From Candidatus Pristimantibacillus lignocellulolyticus (GTDB lineage Bacteria; Bacillota; Bacilli; Paenibacillales; Paenibacillaceae): 64,000 nucleotides of DNA. The stretch is from positions 1,184,501 to 1,248,500 of the forward strand of contig CP097899.1 in the NCBI GenBank assembly GCA_023639215.1, written 5' to 3'. How positions within the stretch are numbered: the first letter of the stretch is position 1; each line of letters begins with the position of its first letter. Positions 32,355 through 41,192 of the stretch are shown piece by piece. A program made the position numbers and the translations under genes. The notes under the pieces are model-generated. The model was not told the DNA's origin and searched no databases. It worked only from the letters and a program-made list of their open reading frames with translations.

Positions 32355-33647
32355 ATGAAGAAAGCACTTACAATTTTGCTTCTTACTGCGTTAATGACTG
32401 GTCTACTAGCTGCTTGTGGTAGCTCCAAAAATGAAGCAAACAACAGCACAGATTCCGGCAATCAAAAAGTAGTTGCTTGGGCATGGGATCCTTCCTTTAA
32501 TGGAAAAGCACTAAAAATTGCTGAAGAAATTTTCAAAAAAGAAAATCCAGGATTTGAATTAGAAGTAATCGATATGGCGAAAGCTGATCTTGAACAAAAA
32601 TTAAACACTAACTTAGCTGCTGGTGTTACTGATGGTCTTCCTGACATTATTCTTGTAAATGATCCTAACATTCAAAAATATGTAAATTCTTACCCTGGTA
32701 CATTCACTGATTTCACTGATTCAGTTGATTTCACTCAATTCTCTCAATATAAAGTTGATGCATTGACAATTGATGAGAAAGTTTACGGTATTCCATTCGA
32801 TATCGGTGTTACTGGTATGTTCTACCGTACTGATCTCCTTGCTGAAGCTGGTTACACTGCAGAAGATCTTGAGAACATCACTTGGGATCAATACATTGAA
32901 ATCGGTAAAGTTGTAAAAGAGAAAACTGGTAAATTCATGTCTACAATCAACCCGAACGATGAAGCTTGGACATCTATTCTTCTTCAATCTGGTGGTAGCT
33001 GGTATATCACTCCAGAAAACAAAGGTAACTTCGTAAATAACCCAGTGATGACTGAAACACTTCGTCTATACAAAGCAATCGCTGATTCTGGTATTGCTAA
33101 ACCAGTAACTGGTTGGAGTGAATTTGTTGGTAGCTTCAATGCTGGTGATGTTGCAACTGTAGTGTCTGGTGTATGGCAAATCGCTTCTATTATGGATGCG
33201 GCTGATCAAAAAGGTCTATGGGCTGTAGCTCCTACACCGCGTCTTGATATCGAAGGTGGCGTAAATGCTTCTAACGAAGGCGGTTCTAGCTGGTTCGTAC
33301 TTGAAAAATCAGCAAATAAAGATCTTGCTAAGGAATTCCTTGGCGCTACAATCGGTGGCAGCAGCGAATTCTATGAGCGTTTCCTAACTGAAGCTGGTGG
33401 TGTTGGTTCTTATATTCCTTCATTCTCAAGCGAAGCATACCAACAAACATCTGAATTCTTCGGTAACCAAGCCATCTACGCTGACTTTACTGAATGGTCA
33501 ACACAAGTTCCTGGTATTACTTTAGGTATGTACACTCAAGAAGCTAAAGATGCTTTGAAAAACGAGCTTCCTAACATTCTTAACGGTGCAGACCTTACGA
33601 AAAGCCTAGCTAGCATTCAAAAGCTATTTGAACAACAAGTACAATAA
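32355..33647 (+). CDS. Carbohydrate ABC transporter substrate-binding lipoprotein (GanS-like)
   Basis: 430 aa. Lipoprotein signal peptide with Cys21 in LLAACGSS, then a bilobal family-1 extracellular solute-binding domain (WDPSFNGKALKIAEEIFKKENPGFELEV, later YGIPFDIGVTGMFYRTDLLAEAGY). AAGGGG precedes the ATG. It is the first gene of an importer-hydrolase cluster (binding protein, two permeases, GH42). With a GH42 beta-galactosidase following, galacto-oligosaccharides or galactan fragments are the likely ligand, as for B. subtilis GanS; direct evidence is lacking. Confidence 0.92.
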   Translation: MKKALTILLLTALMTGLLAACGSSKNEANNSTDSGNQKVVAWAWDPSFNGKALKIAEEIFKKENPGFELEVIDMAKADLEQKLNTNLAAGVTDGLPDIILVNDPNIQKYVNSYPGTFTDFTDSVDFTQFSQYKVDALTIDEKVYGIPFDIGVTGMFYRTDLLAEAGYTAEDLENITWDQYIEIGKVVKEKTGKFMSTINPNDEAWTSILLQSGGSWYITPENKGNFVNNPVMTETLRLYKAIADSGIAKPVTGWSEFVGSFNAGDVATVVSGVWQIASIMDAADQKGLWAVAPTPRLDIEGGVNASNEGGSSWFVLEKSANKDLAKEFLGATIGGSSEFYERFLTEAGGVGSYIPSFSSEAYQQTSEFFGNQAIYADFTEWSTQVPGITLGMYTQEAKDALKNELPNILNGADLTKSLASIQKLFEQQVQ

Positions 33648-33670
33648 TCTATAAGTTAGCGGGTGGTAAT

Positions 33671-34546
33671 ATGAGGGGCAAGTTCAATAAATCCTCTCTA
33701 ATCGGATGGCAGTTTGTATTACTGCCATCCGCATTAATTTTATTGTTCAGTTTTTATCCGATGATACAATCCTTTATCCTTTCATTCGAATCAGGTAAAG
33801 GTAATGTTTCTCACTTTGTAGGTTTAGGTAACTATACTCGCCTATTCTCTGATCCAATGTTCTTACAAGCTTTATTCAATACGCTTTTATATTTAGTTAT
33901 TCAAGTACCTATCATGCTTATACTGGGTTTAGTTATTGCCCATCTATTAAACTCACCAAAATTGAAGCTTAAAGGTTTTTACCGTACAGCAATTTTCTTG
34001 CCTTGCGTAACCGCATTGGTATCTTACTCCATTCTATTCAAAAGTATGTTTGCAGTAGATGGTATCTTCAATCAGATGTTATTAAATTTGCATATTATCA
34101 ATGAGCCTGTAGCATGGTTGTTGGATCCTGTCTGGGCTCGTGTGGTCATAATATTAGCTATTACTTGGCGTTGGACAGGTTATAACATGATCTTCTACCT
34201 TTCTGCTATGCAAAACGTTGATCCAAGTGTTTATGAAGCGGCATCCATTGACGGTGCATCTAAATTCCGTCAATTCGTGTCCATTACCATTCCAATGCTG
34301 AAACCAATTATTTTATTTACAGCGATTATCTCTACAAATGGTACACTTCAACTATTCGACGAAGTTGTAAATATTACAAATGGTGGACCTGGTAACTCAA
34401 CGATGACTATTTCGCAATACATTTACAACTTATCATTTGTATATACTCCTAACTTCGGGTATGCGGCTACTGTTTCTTATGCAATTGTTGTTATTGTTGC
34501 AGTGCTAGCTGTTCTACAATTGAAAGTCGGAGGTGAGAAGAAATGA
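33671..34546 (+). CDS. Sugar ABC transporter permease (GanP/MalF-like)
   Basis: 291 aa, six membrane helices. The EAA loop EAASIDGASKFRQFVSITIPMLKP docks on the ATPase. It lies 23 nt after the binding-protein gene and overlaps the next permease by 4 nt (ATGA). Its ribosome site (GGGTGG) is weaker than that of its neighbours. No ATPase gene is present in the cluster, so a shared MsmX-type ATPase encoded elsewhere is expected. Confidence 0.92.
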   Translation: MRGKFNKSSLIGWQFVLLPSALILLFSFYPMIQSFILSFESGKGNVSHFVGLGNYTRLFSDPMFLQALFNTLLYLVIQVPIMLILGLVIAHLLNSPKLKLKGFYRTAIFLPCVTALVSYSILFKSMFAVDGIFNQMLLNLHIINEPVAWLLDPVWARVVIILAITWRWTGYNMIFYLSAMQNVDPSVYEAASIDGASKFRQFVSITIPMLKPIILFTAIISTNGTLQLFDEVVNITNGGPGNSTMTISQYIYNLSFVYTPNFGYAATVSYAIVVIVAVLAVLQLKVGGEKK

Positions 34547-35349
34547 AACATCTAGGCGCAATCGGTAAACATACATTTCTTATTATCGCTTCATTCATAT
34601 CTCTGTTTCCCTTCGCATGGATGATTACTGGTATGACCAATTCATCAAGCGATATCGTTAAAGGTAAATTCAGCTTTGGTTCAGAATTTATGAATAACGT
34701 TAATAAATTGTTTGATACAGCAGATGTTGCTACTGCATTCACGAATTCTTTCGTCATTGCGATTGTATCTACTTTATTAACATTAATTCTTTGTTCTATG
34801 GCAGGATATGGATTTGAAGTATATCGTACGAAAGGCACAGATCGTCTATTCGGACTACTAATGTTATCCATGATGATGCCTTTCGCTGCAATTATGATTC
34901 CATTGTTCAAGTTATTCAGTACTTGGGGATTACTTAACTCTGCAACTGCAGTTATACTACCTGGTATGACTACTGCATTCATGATCTTCTTCTTCTTGCA
35001 AAATACGAAGTCATTCCCACGTGAATTACTTCAGGCCGGCCGGGTTGATGGATTGAACGAGTTGAAATTATTCACACATATTTATGTGCCGACTATGAAA
35101 CCAACTTATGCAGCTGCTGCAATCATCACGTTCATGGCAAACTGGAATAACTTCCTCTGGCCATTGATTGCATTGCAATCTCCAGAGAAAAAAACATTGC
35201 CTCTAGTTGTATCATCACTAGCTTCATCATATAATCCAGACTATGGTATTATTATGGTGGCAATTATAATTACTACAATACCAACCATTATTATCTTCTT
35301 CCTACTGCAAAAACAGTTTGTACAAGGTATGCTTGGTTCAGTTAAATAG
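34543..35349 (+). CDS. Carbohydrate ABC transporter permease (GanQ/MalG-like)
   Basis: 268 aa, six membrane helices, with the EAA-type loop around LLQAGRVDGLNELKLFTHIYVPTMKP. Asp-Gly follows Arg-Val rather than the usual Lys-Ile, a small variation. GGAGGTGAG within the end of the preceding permease supplies the ribosome site and the genes overlap by ATGA, so translation is coupled. It is the membrane partner of the preceding protein. A large hairpin (35361-35409) follows before the GH42 gene. Confidence 0.92.
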   Translation: MKHLGAIGKHTFLIIASFISLFPFAWMITGMTNSSSDIVKGKFSFGSEFMNNVNKLFDTADVATAFTNSFVIAIVSTLLTLILCSMAGYGFEVYRTKGTDRLFGLLMLSMMMPFAAIMIPLFKLFSTWGLLNSATAVILPGMTTAFMIFFFLQNTKSFPRELLQAGRVDGLNELKLFTHIYVPTMKPTYAAAAIITFMANWNNFLWPLIALQSPEKKTLPLVVSSLASSYNPDYGIIMVAIIITTIPTIIIFFLLQKQFVQGMLGSVK

Positions 35350-35360
35350 TCCATCTTTAT

Positions 35361-35409
35361 ACTTAGGCTATACTTGATATTCATTGGAATATCGAGTATA
35401 GCCTAAGTC
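35361..35409 (+). promoter_or_regulatory. Intercistronic hairpin between importer and GH42 gene
   Basis: ACTTAGGCTATACT and AGTATAGCCTAAGT form a 14-bp stem, continued after a T-G opposition by GATATT/AATATC. There is no T-run after it (CTCAAAAAC), so it is more likely an mRNA-stability or processing hairpin, or a leaky terminator, than a full stop. Confidence 0.6.
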
Positions 35410-35430
35410 TCAAAAACACGTTAAAAATTT

Positions 35431-35552
35431 TGCTTCCGATATACTTTTTATTTACTAGAAGTATTTCAGGGGGATAATAAAAAGTTGAAGATCTTGCTTC
35501 CGACGTACTTTTTGTTTTCAAGGAGTATCACAGGAAGACTACAAAAAGTTTA
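35431..35552 (+). repeat. Two tandem 64-bp hairpin repeats upstream of the GH42 gene
   Basis: Units start at 35431 and 35495. Each starts TGCTTCCGAYRTACTTTTT, has a (G/C)AAG-AGTAT-CAGG-type middle and ends in AAAAAGTT, so the ACTTTTT and AAAAAGT parts can pair. The same unit occurs three times in the opposite orientation at 42269-42446. The last copy ends immediately before the ribosome site of the GH42 gene. Confidence 0.78.
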
Positions 35553-35565
35553 AGGGGATATATGT

Positions 35566-37614
35566 ATGCAGAAGTTATTCTCAGATAAATTGCTTCACGG
35601 AGCAGATTATAATCCAGAGCAATGGCTCCATGATCCGGAAATATTGGCGAGAGACATCGAGTATATGAAAGCGTCCAGCAGCAATATAATGTCCGTTGGT
35701 ATTTTTTCATGGGCAAAGCTTGAACCTAAAGAAGGCGTTTTTGATTTTGAGTGGTTAGATAGCGTTATCAATAATTTATATAATAATGGCATTAATATAT
35801 TTCTTGCTACTCCATCGGGTGCTCGTCCCAATTGGCTTGCAGAAAAATACCCTGAAGTATTACGTGTAGGAGCTAACCGTCAACGTAATTTGTTCGGAGC
35901 ACGTCATAATCATTGTTATACTTCACCTGTATATCGTGAAAAAATTACTATTATTAATCAAAAAATAGCAGAACGTTATGCACAACATCCAGCAGTGAAA
36001 CTTTGGCATATTTCCAATGAGTATGGCGGCGAATGTCACTGTGATCACTGCCAAGATGCATTCCGTGATTGGCTAAAAAATAAATACGGTACAATTGAAG
36101 AACTTAATATGCAATGGTGGACAACATTCTGGAGCCATACGTACAGCGATTGGTCTCAAGTAGAATCACCTGCACCACATGGTGAAAATGCGATTCATGG
36201 TATGAACCTTGACTGGAAACGTTTCGTTTCTGATCAAACTCAAAACTTCATGAATCATGAAATTGCTGCTGTTAAGCCTTTTAACCCTGAACTTCCAGTA
36301 ACCGCTAACTTCATGTACTACTTTAATGGTTTGAATTACTTTAAGTTCAAAAATGATGTAGATATCGTATCGTGGGATAGTTATCCACTATGGCATAAAA
36401 AAGATGACATCTCAGTTGGTCTAGATACTGCTATGATGCATGATATTATGCGCTCTATCAAAAAAGAGCCGTTTCTATTGATGGAAAGCACTCCATCAAG
36501 CACGAACTGGCAAAGTGTATCTAAGCTGAAAAAGCCTGGTATGCATCTATTGTCTTCTCTTCAAGCAGTAGCACATGGCTCAAATTCTGTTCAATATTTC
36601 CAATGGAGAAAAAGTCGTGGTTCTAGTGAAAAGCTTCATGGTGCAGTTGTAGCCCATAACGATCGCTCTGATGCAAGAGTGTTCAAAGAAGTTGCTCATC
36701 TAGGTCATATGCTAACAGAACTGTCTGATATCGCTGGAACAAATACGAATGCAGAAGTAGCCATCGTATACGACTGGGAGAACAAATGGGCAGTTGAAGA
36801 TTCCCAAGGTCCTCGCAATAAGGACATGGGTTATATAGAAGAAGTTCAAGCTCACTACCGCGCATTTACAAAACAAGGTATTTCAGTAGACTTTGTTGAT
36901 ATGGAATGCGAGATCAATGAATATAAAATCGTTGTTGCACCAATGCTATACATGCTACGCGCTGGATTTGAGAAAAAGATGCGTGCTTTTGTTGAAAATG
37001 GTGGCACACTAATTACAACTTATTGGACTGGTATTATTAACGAAAACGACCTAATGTTCATGGGTGATGGTCCACATGATTTAACGGATGTGCTTGGTCT
37101 ATATAGTGAAGAAATTGATGGCTTATACGATCATGAACTTAACTATGGTCAAGTAAACCAATCACTTGCTGAAGGTAAGCTACAAGGTAGTTATAGTTGT
37201 ACTATGCTTTGTGACATCGTTAAATTGCAAGGTGCAGAGGCAATTATGACTTATAAAGATGACTTCTACTCCGGTAGTGCTGTCGTAACACGTAATCAAT
37301 TCGCTAAAGGTGAAGCTTATCATATCGGAAGTCATTTCGAAGATGCTTTCTATGATGATTTCTACAATGAACTAGCACACAAACTTCAACTTGAAACTGC
37401 GCTTGATGTACAGTTGCCAGATGCTGTGTATGCTGCTAGCCGTGAAAATGAAACGACAAAATATGTGTTCATTCATAACTTCTCCAATCAAACAACGCCA
37501 ATTCCTACATTAGATGCTCGTTACAACTTCGTAACTCGCTCTCGTGCAGATGTGGCTCAAGAACAATGGACACTTGCTCCATATGAAATGATTATTGTTT
37601 CTATCGCAAAATGA
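35566..37614 (+). CDS. Beta-galactosidase, glycoside hydrolase family 42 (GanA-like)
   Basis: 682 aa. TIM-barrel domain (~1-390) with acid/base Glu152 in HISNEYGGECHCDHC and nucleophile Glu307 in LLMESTPSSTNW; the Cys-rich ECHCDHC stretch supplies zinc ligands typical of the family. The trimerisation domain (~395-610) and a C-terminal small beta domain follow. No signal peptide: it acts in the cytoplasm on imported galactosides. AAGGGG precedes the ATG. It follows the ABC importer genes on the same strand after 216 nt that hold a hairpin and two tandem repeats, and ends in a strong terminator. Confidence 0.95.
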   Translation: MQKLFSDKLLHGADYNPEQWLHDPEILARDIEYMKASSSNIMSVGIFSWAKLEPKEGVFDFEWLDSVINNLYNNGINIFLATPSGARPNWLAEKYPEVLRVGANRQRNLFGARHNHCYTSPVYREKITIINQKIAERYAQHPAVKLWHISNEYGGECHCDHCQDAFRDWLKNKYGTIEELNMQWWTTFWSHTYSDWSQVESPAPHGENAIHGMNLDWKRFVSDQTQNFMNHEIAAVKPFNPELPVTANFMYYFNGLNYFKFKNDVDIVSWDSYPLWHKKDDISVGLDTAMMHDIMRSIKKEPFLLMESTPSSTNWQSVSKLKKPGMHLLSSLQAVAHGSNSVQYFQWRKSRGSSEKLHGAVVAHNDRSDARVFKEVAHLGHMLTELSDIAGTNTNAEVAIVYDWENKWAVEDSQGPRNKDMGYIEEVQAHYRAFTKQGISVDFVDMECEINEYKIVVAPMLYMLRAGFEKKMRAFVENGGTLITTYWTGIINENDLMFMGDGPHDLTDVLGLYSEEIDGLYDHELNYGQVNQSLAEGKLQGSYSCTMLCDIVKLQGAEAIMTYKDDFYSGSAVVTRNQFAKGEAYHIGSHFEDAFYDDFYNELAHKLQLETALDVQLPDAVYAASRENETTKYVFIHNFSNQTTPIPTLDARYNFVTRSRADVAQEQWTLAPYEMIIVSIAK

Positions 37615-37623
37615 GAATAATAG

Positions 37624-37663
37624 AGCTTAGAGCAACGAATTAACGTTGCTCTAAGCTTTTTCT
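37624..37663 (+). terminator. Terminator after the GH42 gene
   Basis: AGCTTAGAGCAACG / CGTTGCTCTAAGCT perfect 14-bp stem followed by TTTTCTTT. Confidence 0.92.
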
Positions 37664-37768
37664 TTATGATGAAACAATTGCTTTCAATGTGACTTTCTAT
37701 CGCAAGAAGTGTTATTATAGAGCAAATAAAAATAAGTAGATGATAAAAAATTTAAGGAGATATACCAC

Positions 37769-38323
37769 ATGATTAGACAAGCGCAACTAGAAGATGCATC
37801 ACAAGTTGTTTCATTAATTATTTCTGCTATCCATGAACTAACGGTTCCATTTACAGGCGAACATGATGAGAACGCCGCTGCGAAAATTTTAACAGAGTAT
37901 TACTGTACCCCTGGTAATCGATTTAGCTACGAATTGGTTACCGTTGAAGAAATCGATGGGGAGATTGCGGGAATGATTCTATGCTATTACGGCAAAGATA
38001 TGACCGCGTTATATTCACCTATTGAGACATTACTACAACAACGTCTACAAAAAGCAGTAACGCTTGAATTAGAAGCCGACACAGATGAATATTACATCGA
38101 TGCAATAGCCGTTCATCCATCATATCAAGGGCGTGGTATCGCCTCTCGATTAATGCAGCATAGTGAACAAAAAGCTGCAAATGACGGTGTTCATAAGGTC
38201 GGATTAAACGTTGATTTTGACAATGCTTCCGCTGAAGATATCTATAAGCGCAAAGGCTATGTGGCAGATAAACAAATTATGCTCCACCATAAACCTTTCT
38301 GGCATATGGTGAAGCAAGTATAA
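37769..38323 (+). CDS. GNAT-family N-acetyltransferase
   Basis: 184 aa. Begins MIRQAQLEDASQVVSLI; acetyl-CoA-binding motif A is AVHPSYQGRGIASRLM (~residues 111-126), with the following helix and the IYKRKGY segment of motif B. There is an insertion of about 25 residues between the N-terminal part and motif A. The substrate is unknown. AAGGAGATAT stands before the ATG. The stop abuts the stop of the convergent MCP gene with no spacer and no visible terminator. Confidence 0.87.
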   Translation: MIRQAQLEDASQVVSLIISAIHELTVPFTGEHDENAAAKILTEYYCTPGNRFSYELVTVEEIDGEIAGMILCYYGKDMTALYSPIETLLQQRLQKAVTLELEADTDEYYIDAIAVHPSYQGRGIASRLMQHSEQKAANDGVHKVGLNVDFDNASAEDIYKRKGYVADKQIMLHHKPFWHMVKQV

Positions 38324-40447
38324 CTACTTATCTTTGGATTGAAGAATAAACTTGCTTAGATCATCTTGTAATTGAGCGGAGACTTGCTTCAATTCTTTCG
38401 CTGAATACTCAATTTGTTCCATAGATGCCAGCTGCTCTTCGGCTGCTGCAGCCATAGTTTCTGCTTCATTAGAATTAAGTTCGGAAATGTGTGCCACTTC
38501 AGCAATTGAAGAGGTAACTTCTTGCATTTCAGCTGACATTTCTTCTGATGTGGCAGAAACATCTTGGATTTGACCACTAACAATTCTAATATCTTCTAAT
38601 ATTCGATCAATCGTATTTTTCGAACGATGGACGGATTCTAATCCACTATTTGTCTCCATTTGCATCGACTTCATTGCTTCAACATTTTCATTCACTAAGC
38701 CGCGAATTTCACCTAGCAACTGGGATATTGACTTTCCAGATGTCGTTGTTTCTTCCGCTAATTTCCCTACTTCCTGTGCTACTACTGTAAACCCTCGTCC
38801 GTACTCACCCGCACGTGCAGCTTCGATATTGGCATTCAATGCTAGTAATTTCGTTTGTGATGCAATATCCATAATAGCATCAATTATTTTACTAATTTGT
38901 GCAGAGTGTTCTTCTAGGCGACGAACGACCCCTGCGCTTAGATCCTGTGACTTCTTAATACTGTCCATTTGCTTAACTGTTTCTGTTAGCTGTTGATCAC
39001 CTAGCAACGCATTTTCACTCGCACGAACGGCTACAAAGGCAACCTCTGTTGCCGCTTCAGCTATCCGATTCACTCCAATAGCCATTTCATTCATCGCTTT
39101 CGCTGTCTCACTAGTCGTTCGAGTCTGTCTTACTGTGCCATCTGATACTTGCTGTACTGATTCTGCCACCTGTTTCATCGCTATGGAGCTTTCCTGAGCA
39201 ATCGCTGCAAGTTGAGTCGAAGAGCCCAATGTTGTTTTAGCTATATTTTGATTATTTTCTAACACGATGCTCATAGCATGTTGCATACGATTGAATGCTT
39301 CTCCTACTTCTCTTAGTTCATCCTTCGTATTTAACACAATGTTTTGTGAGAAATCACCTTTTGCCATTGCTTCTGCTCGATCTTTCAAATTTTTGACCGT
39401 TTCTATTACACTCCGATAGAAAGCTAAATATATCAACATAATAAATATAAAAATGATGCTCATTATCGATAATGCAATATTACGACTTAATACGTTAGCG
39501 TCGATTCTAGATTGTAATTGATCTGTCATGTTATGCCCAAGTAACACATAAGCTTTATTCATTTCTTCAATTACAGCAGCACCTTGGTTATAGTAATCTT
39601 CATTACTTATTGTAAAGCTAGCAGCTTCTAATATTTCTTTGTCTAAAAGAGTAATATAATTTTCAGACATCGTATGAACATTTTCTAATTGATCAAGTAA
39701 GTTGGTATACTTTCCAGCGTGGTTAGTTTTCAAACGCCCGATCGTGTTCACTAACTCATTACCGGTATCCTCACTAATTGCCTTCTTCAGCTGCAATTGC
39801 AAATATGCTTCATCACTTAATTGGCCAGTCATTAATGTAGCATTCCCTTGTCCTCTTATAACACCTGTTGTTTCTATTAGTATAGGAAGCTCGTTAACAA
39901 GCAAACGCATCATATAGTATGTGTCAATCTCAGTATCAAGCGTCAAATAAGATTCATCAGATAACAGCTTAATAGCAACTAACACCTCCTTGACCAAAGC
40001 CGAATGAATATTATAACTTTCAGCCGCAGAAGATTGGTCAAAAGTACTCTCTAACTTATGCCACTGGCTTAGTATAGATTGATATTGCTTGTAAGATTGC
40101 GGATATTTTTCTTTATTAAATCGTTGATCAATACGGCCCGTTAAATCTTCTATTTCCGCCTGCTTTACCTTAATATTTGTAAGGAGCTCAGTATCACCAT
40201 TTAAGTAATCACTAACCAATCCTCGATGCTGCTGAATTTGTATTGCAAGTGGCCACACTTCTTCAATCTGATTGACACCTACTTGTTCTCCATTCAAGTA
40301 TTCAATTTCCTCCTGCTGATCAACTGCCCATGTTGTAAATAAGTAAATGATTGGGGCGAGGAATAAAATACTAATAAAAACAAACTTCTGACCATACTTC
40401 ATTCTAGATATAAGTGAAGTAAATGGTTTCAATAATGTAATTAGCAT
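38324..40447 (-). CDS. Methyl-accepting chemotaxis protein
   Basis: 707 aa. Transmembrane helix ~22-42, a long helical extracytoplasmic sensor region (~43-320) with NIT-like features (QIQQHRGLVSDYLNG, IRGQGNATLM), second helix ~323-347, HAMP (~348-400) and a full cytoplasmic signalling domain with the conserved tip NIEAARAGEYGRGFTVVAQEVGKLAEET. Methylation helices with EESS/AEE patterns flank the tip. It should signal to CheA/CheW; no other chemotaxis gene lies in the window. The ligand is unknown; similarity of the sensor to nitrate/nitrite-sensing NIT domains is weak and by eye. Confidence 0.9.
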   Translation of the reverse strand: MLITLLKPFTSLISRMKYGQKFVFISILFLAPIIYLFTTWAVDQQEEIEYLNGEQVGVNQIEEVWPLAIQIQQHRGLVSDYLNGDTELLTNIKVKQAEIEDLTGRIDQRFNKEKYPQSYKQYQSILSQWHKLESTFDQSSAAESYNIHSALVKEVLVAIKLLSDESYLTLDTEIDTYYMMRLLVNELPILIETTGVIRGQGNATLMTGQLSDEAYLQLQLKKAISEDTGNELVNTIGRLKTNHAGKYTNLLDQLENVHTMSENYITLLDKEILEAASFTISNEDYYNQGAAVIEEMNKAYVLLGHNMTDQLQSRIDANVLSRNIALSIMSIIFIFIMLIYLAFYRSVIETVKNLKDRAEAMAKGDFSQNIVLNTKDELREVGEAFNRMQHAMSIVLENNQNIAKTTLGSSTQLAAIAQESSIAMKQVAESVQQVSDGTVRQTRTTSETAKAMNEMAIGVNRIAEAATEVAFVAVRASENALLGDQQLTETVKQMDSIKKSQDLSAGVVRRLEEHSAQISKIIDAIMDIASQTKLLALNANIEAARAGEYGRGFTVVAQEVGKLAEETTTSGKSISQLLGEIRGLVNENVEAMKSMQMETNSGLESVHRSKNTIDRILEDIRIVSGQIQDVSATSEEMSAEMQEVTSSIAEVAHISELNSNEAETMAAAAEEQLASMEQIEYSAKELKQVSAQLQDDLSKFILQSKDK

Positions 40448-40567
40448 TGTTGTCTCTCCCTTAACATAGAGAATAATCGTTATACCCTTTCAGAATGTAC
40501 AGCGCTATCCTTCTAATCTATTAATACAGTAATTTGATTCACCCTTTCGTTAGAATTGCAGCAAAAA

Positions 40568-40621
40568 AAGAGTAGTCCTTCTGTACACTTCGCTATTGTT
40601 GCAAGTGTTAGGTCTACTCTT
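40568..40621 (-). terminator. Hairpin terminator upstream of the MCP gene
   Basis: AAGAGTAG-CC / GG-CTACTCTT arms, an inner ACACTT/AAGTGT stem and seven T on the minus strand. It lies in the 310-bp gap 40448-40757, downstream of the Dabb-protein terminator (40669-40697) and about 120 nt before the MCP ATG. It is a second stop or part of the MCP leader; no other feature is seen in this gap. Confidence 0.55.
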
Positions 40622-40668
40622 ATATATGTGCTAGCTTGCTAAATTGTCCCCGTCAACTGTCTAATAGA

Positions 40669-40697
40669 CAAAAGAAAGAGAGACTTGCGTCTCTCTC
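40669..40697 (-). terminator. Terminator after the Dabb-domain gene
   Basis: Eight-bp stem AGAGAGAC / GTCTCTCT with a 4-nt loop, followed by TTTCTTTT on the minus strand, about 60 nt after the stop. Confidence 0.75.
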
Positions 40698-40757
40698 AAT
40701 CTTTCCATAGTATTCAAATATTAATAAACTATTATAGTTTCTATAATCGAGTTGCCA

Positions 40758-41066
40758 TTATTCAAACTCTGTATAATCAATCTCTAGAAACTGAGAAACT
40801 TCCTTCTCCCAGCGTTCACTTACAAATGCAACATGAAGTGGATGTTCATTATATGCTGTATAAGCTTGCTTGTCCTCGAACAACATACTGAAACCAAATT
40901 GATAGTCATTTTTCGGACTAACTTGATTAAACACTTTAAACTGTTGAACGGTAGGGATAGAACTTAGAATTGAACGTCCATCATCCAAAAAAGCTCGCTC
41001 TTCACTTGAACCTGCCACATGTTTAAGAGTAAAAATAACGGAATGAATAATCCGATGATCTGCCAT
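40758..41066 (-). CDS. Dabb (stress-responsive alpha-beta barrel) domain protein
   Basis: 102 aa. Single dimeric alpha-beta barrel domain: IIHSVIFTLKH at the start, NQVSPKNDYQFGFSMLFEDKQAYTAYNEHPLHVAFV in the middle, the classical Dabb pattern. Members range from plant stress proteins to small monooxygenase-like or cyclase proteins; no catalytic role can be assigned. GGGAGA stands before ATG 41066. Monocistronic, with its own terminator. Confidence 0.88.
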   Translation of the reverse strand: MADHRIIHSVIFTLKHVAGSSEERAFLDDGRSILSSIPTVQQFKVFNQVSPKNDYQFGFSMLFEDKQAYTAYNEHPLHVAFVSERWEKEVSQFLEIDYTEFE

Positions 41067-41147
41067 TAGCGTGCTCTCCCTTAATACTTTATATGTAATA
41101 CAATAAGTTTACTACAGCTTTATAATTTTCTCTTCTATTAATATAAT

Positions 41148-41180
41148 AAAAATCCGATATATTTAGGACATATCGGATTT
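41148..41180 (-). terminator. Terminator after the luciferase-like monooxygenase gene
   Basis: AATCCGATAT / ATATCGGATT perfect stem with a 9-nt loop and TTTATT following on the minus strand, about 14 nt after the stop. Confidence 0.82.
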
Positions 41181-41192
41181 TCTGTGAACATA

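Noticed and set aside
40568..40621. Riboswitch (for example cyclic-di-GMP) ahead of the MCP gene
   Set aside because: The hairpin looks like a plain terminator and I could not find conserved riboswitch core motifs around it.
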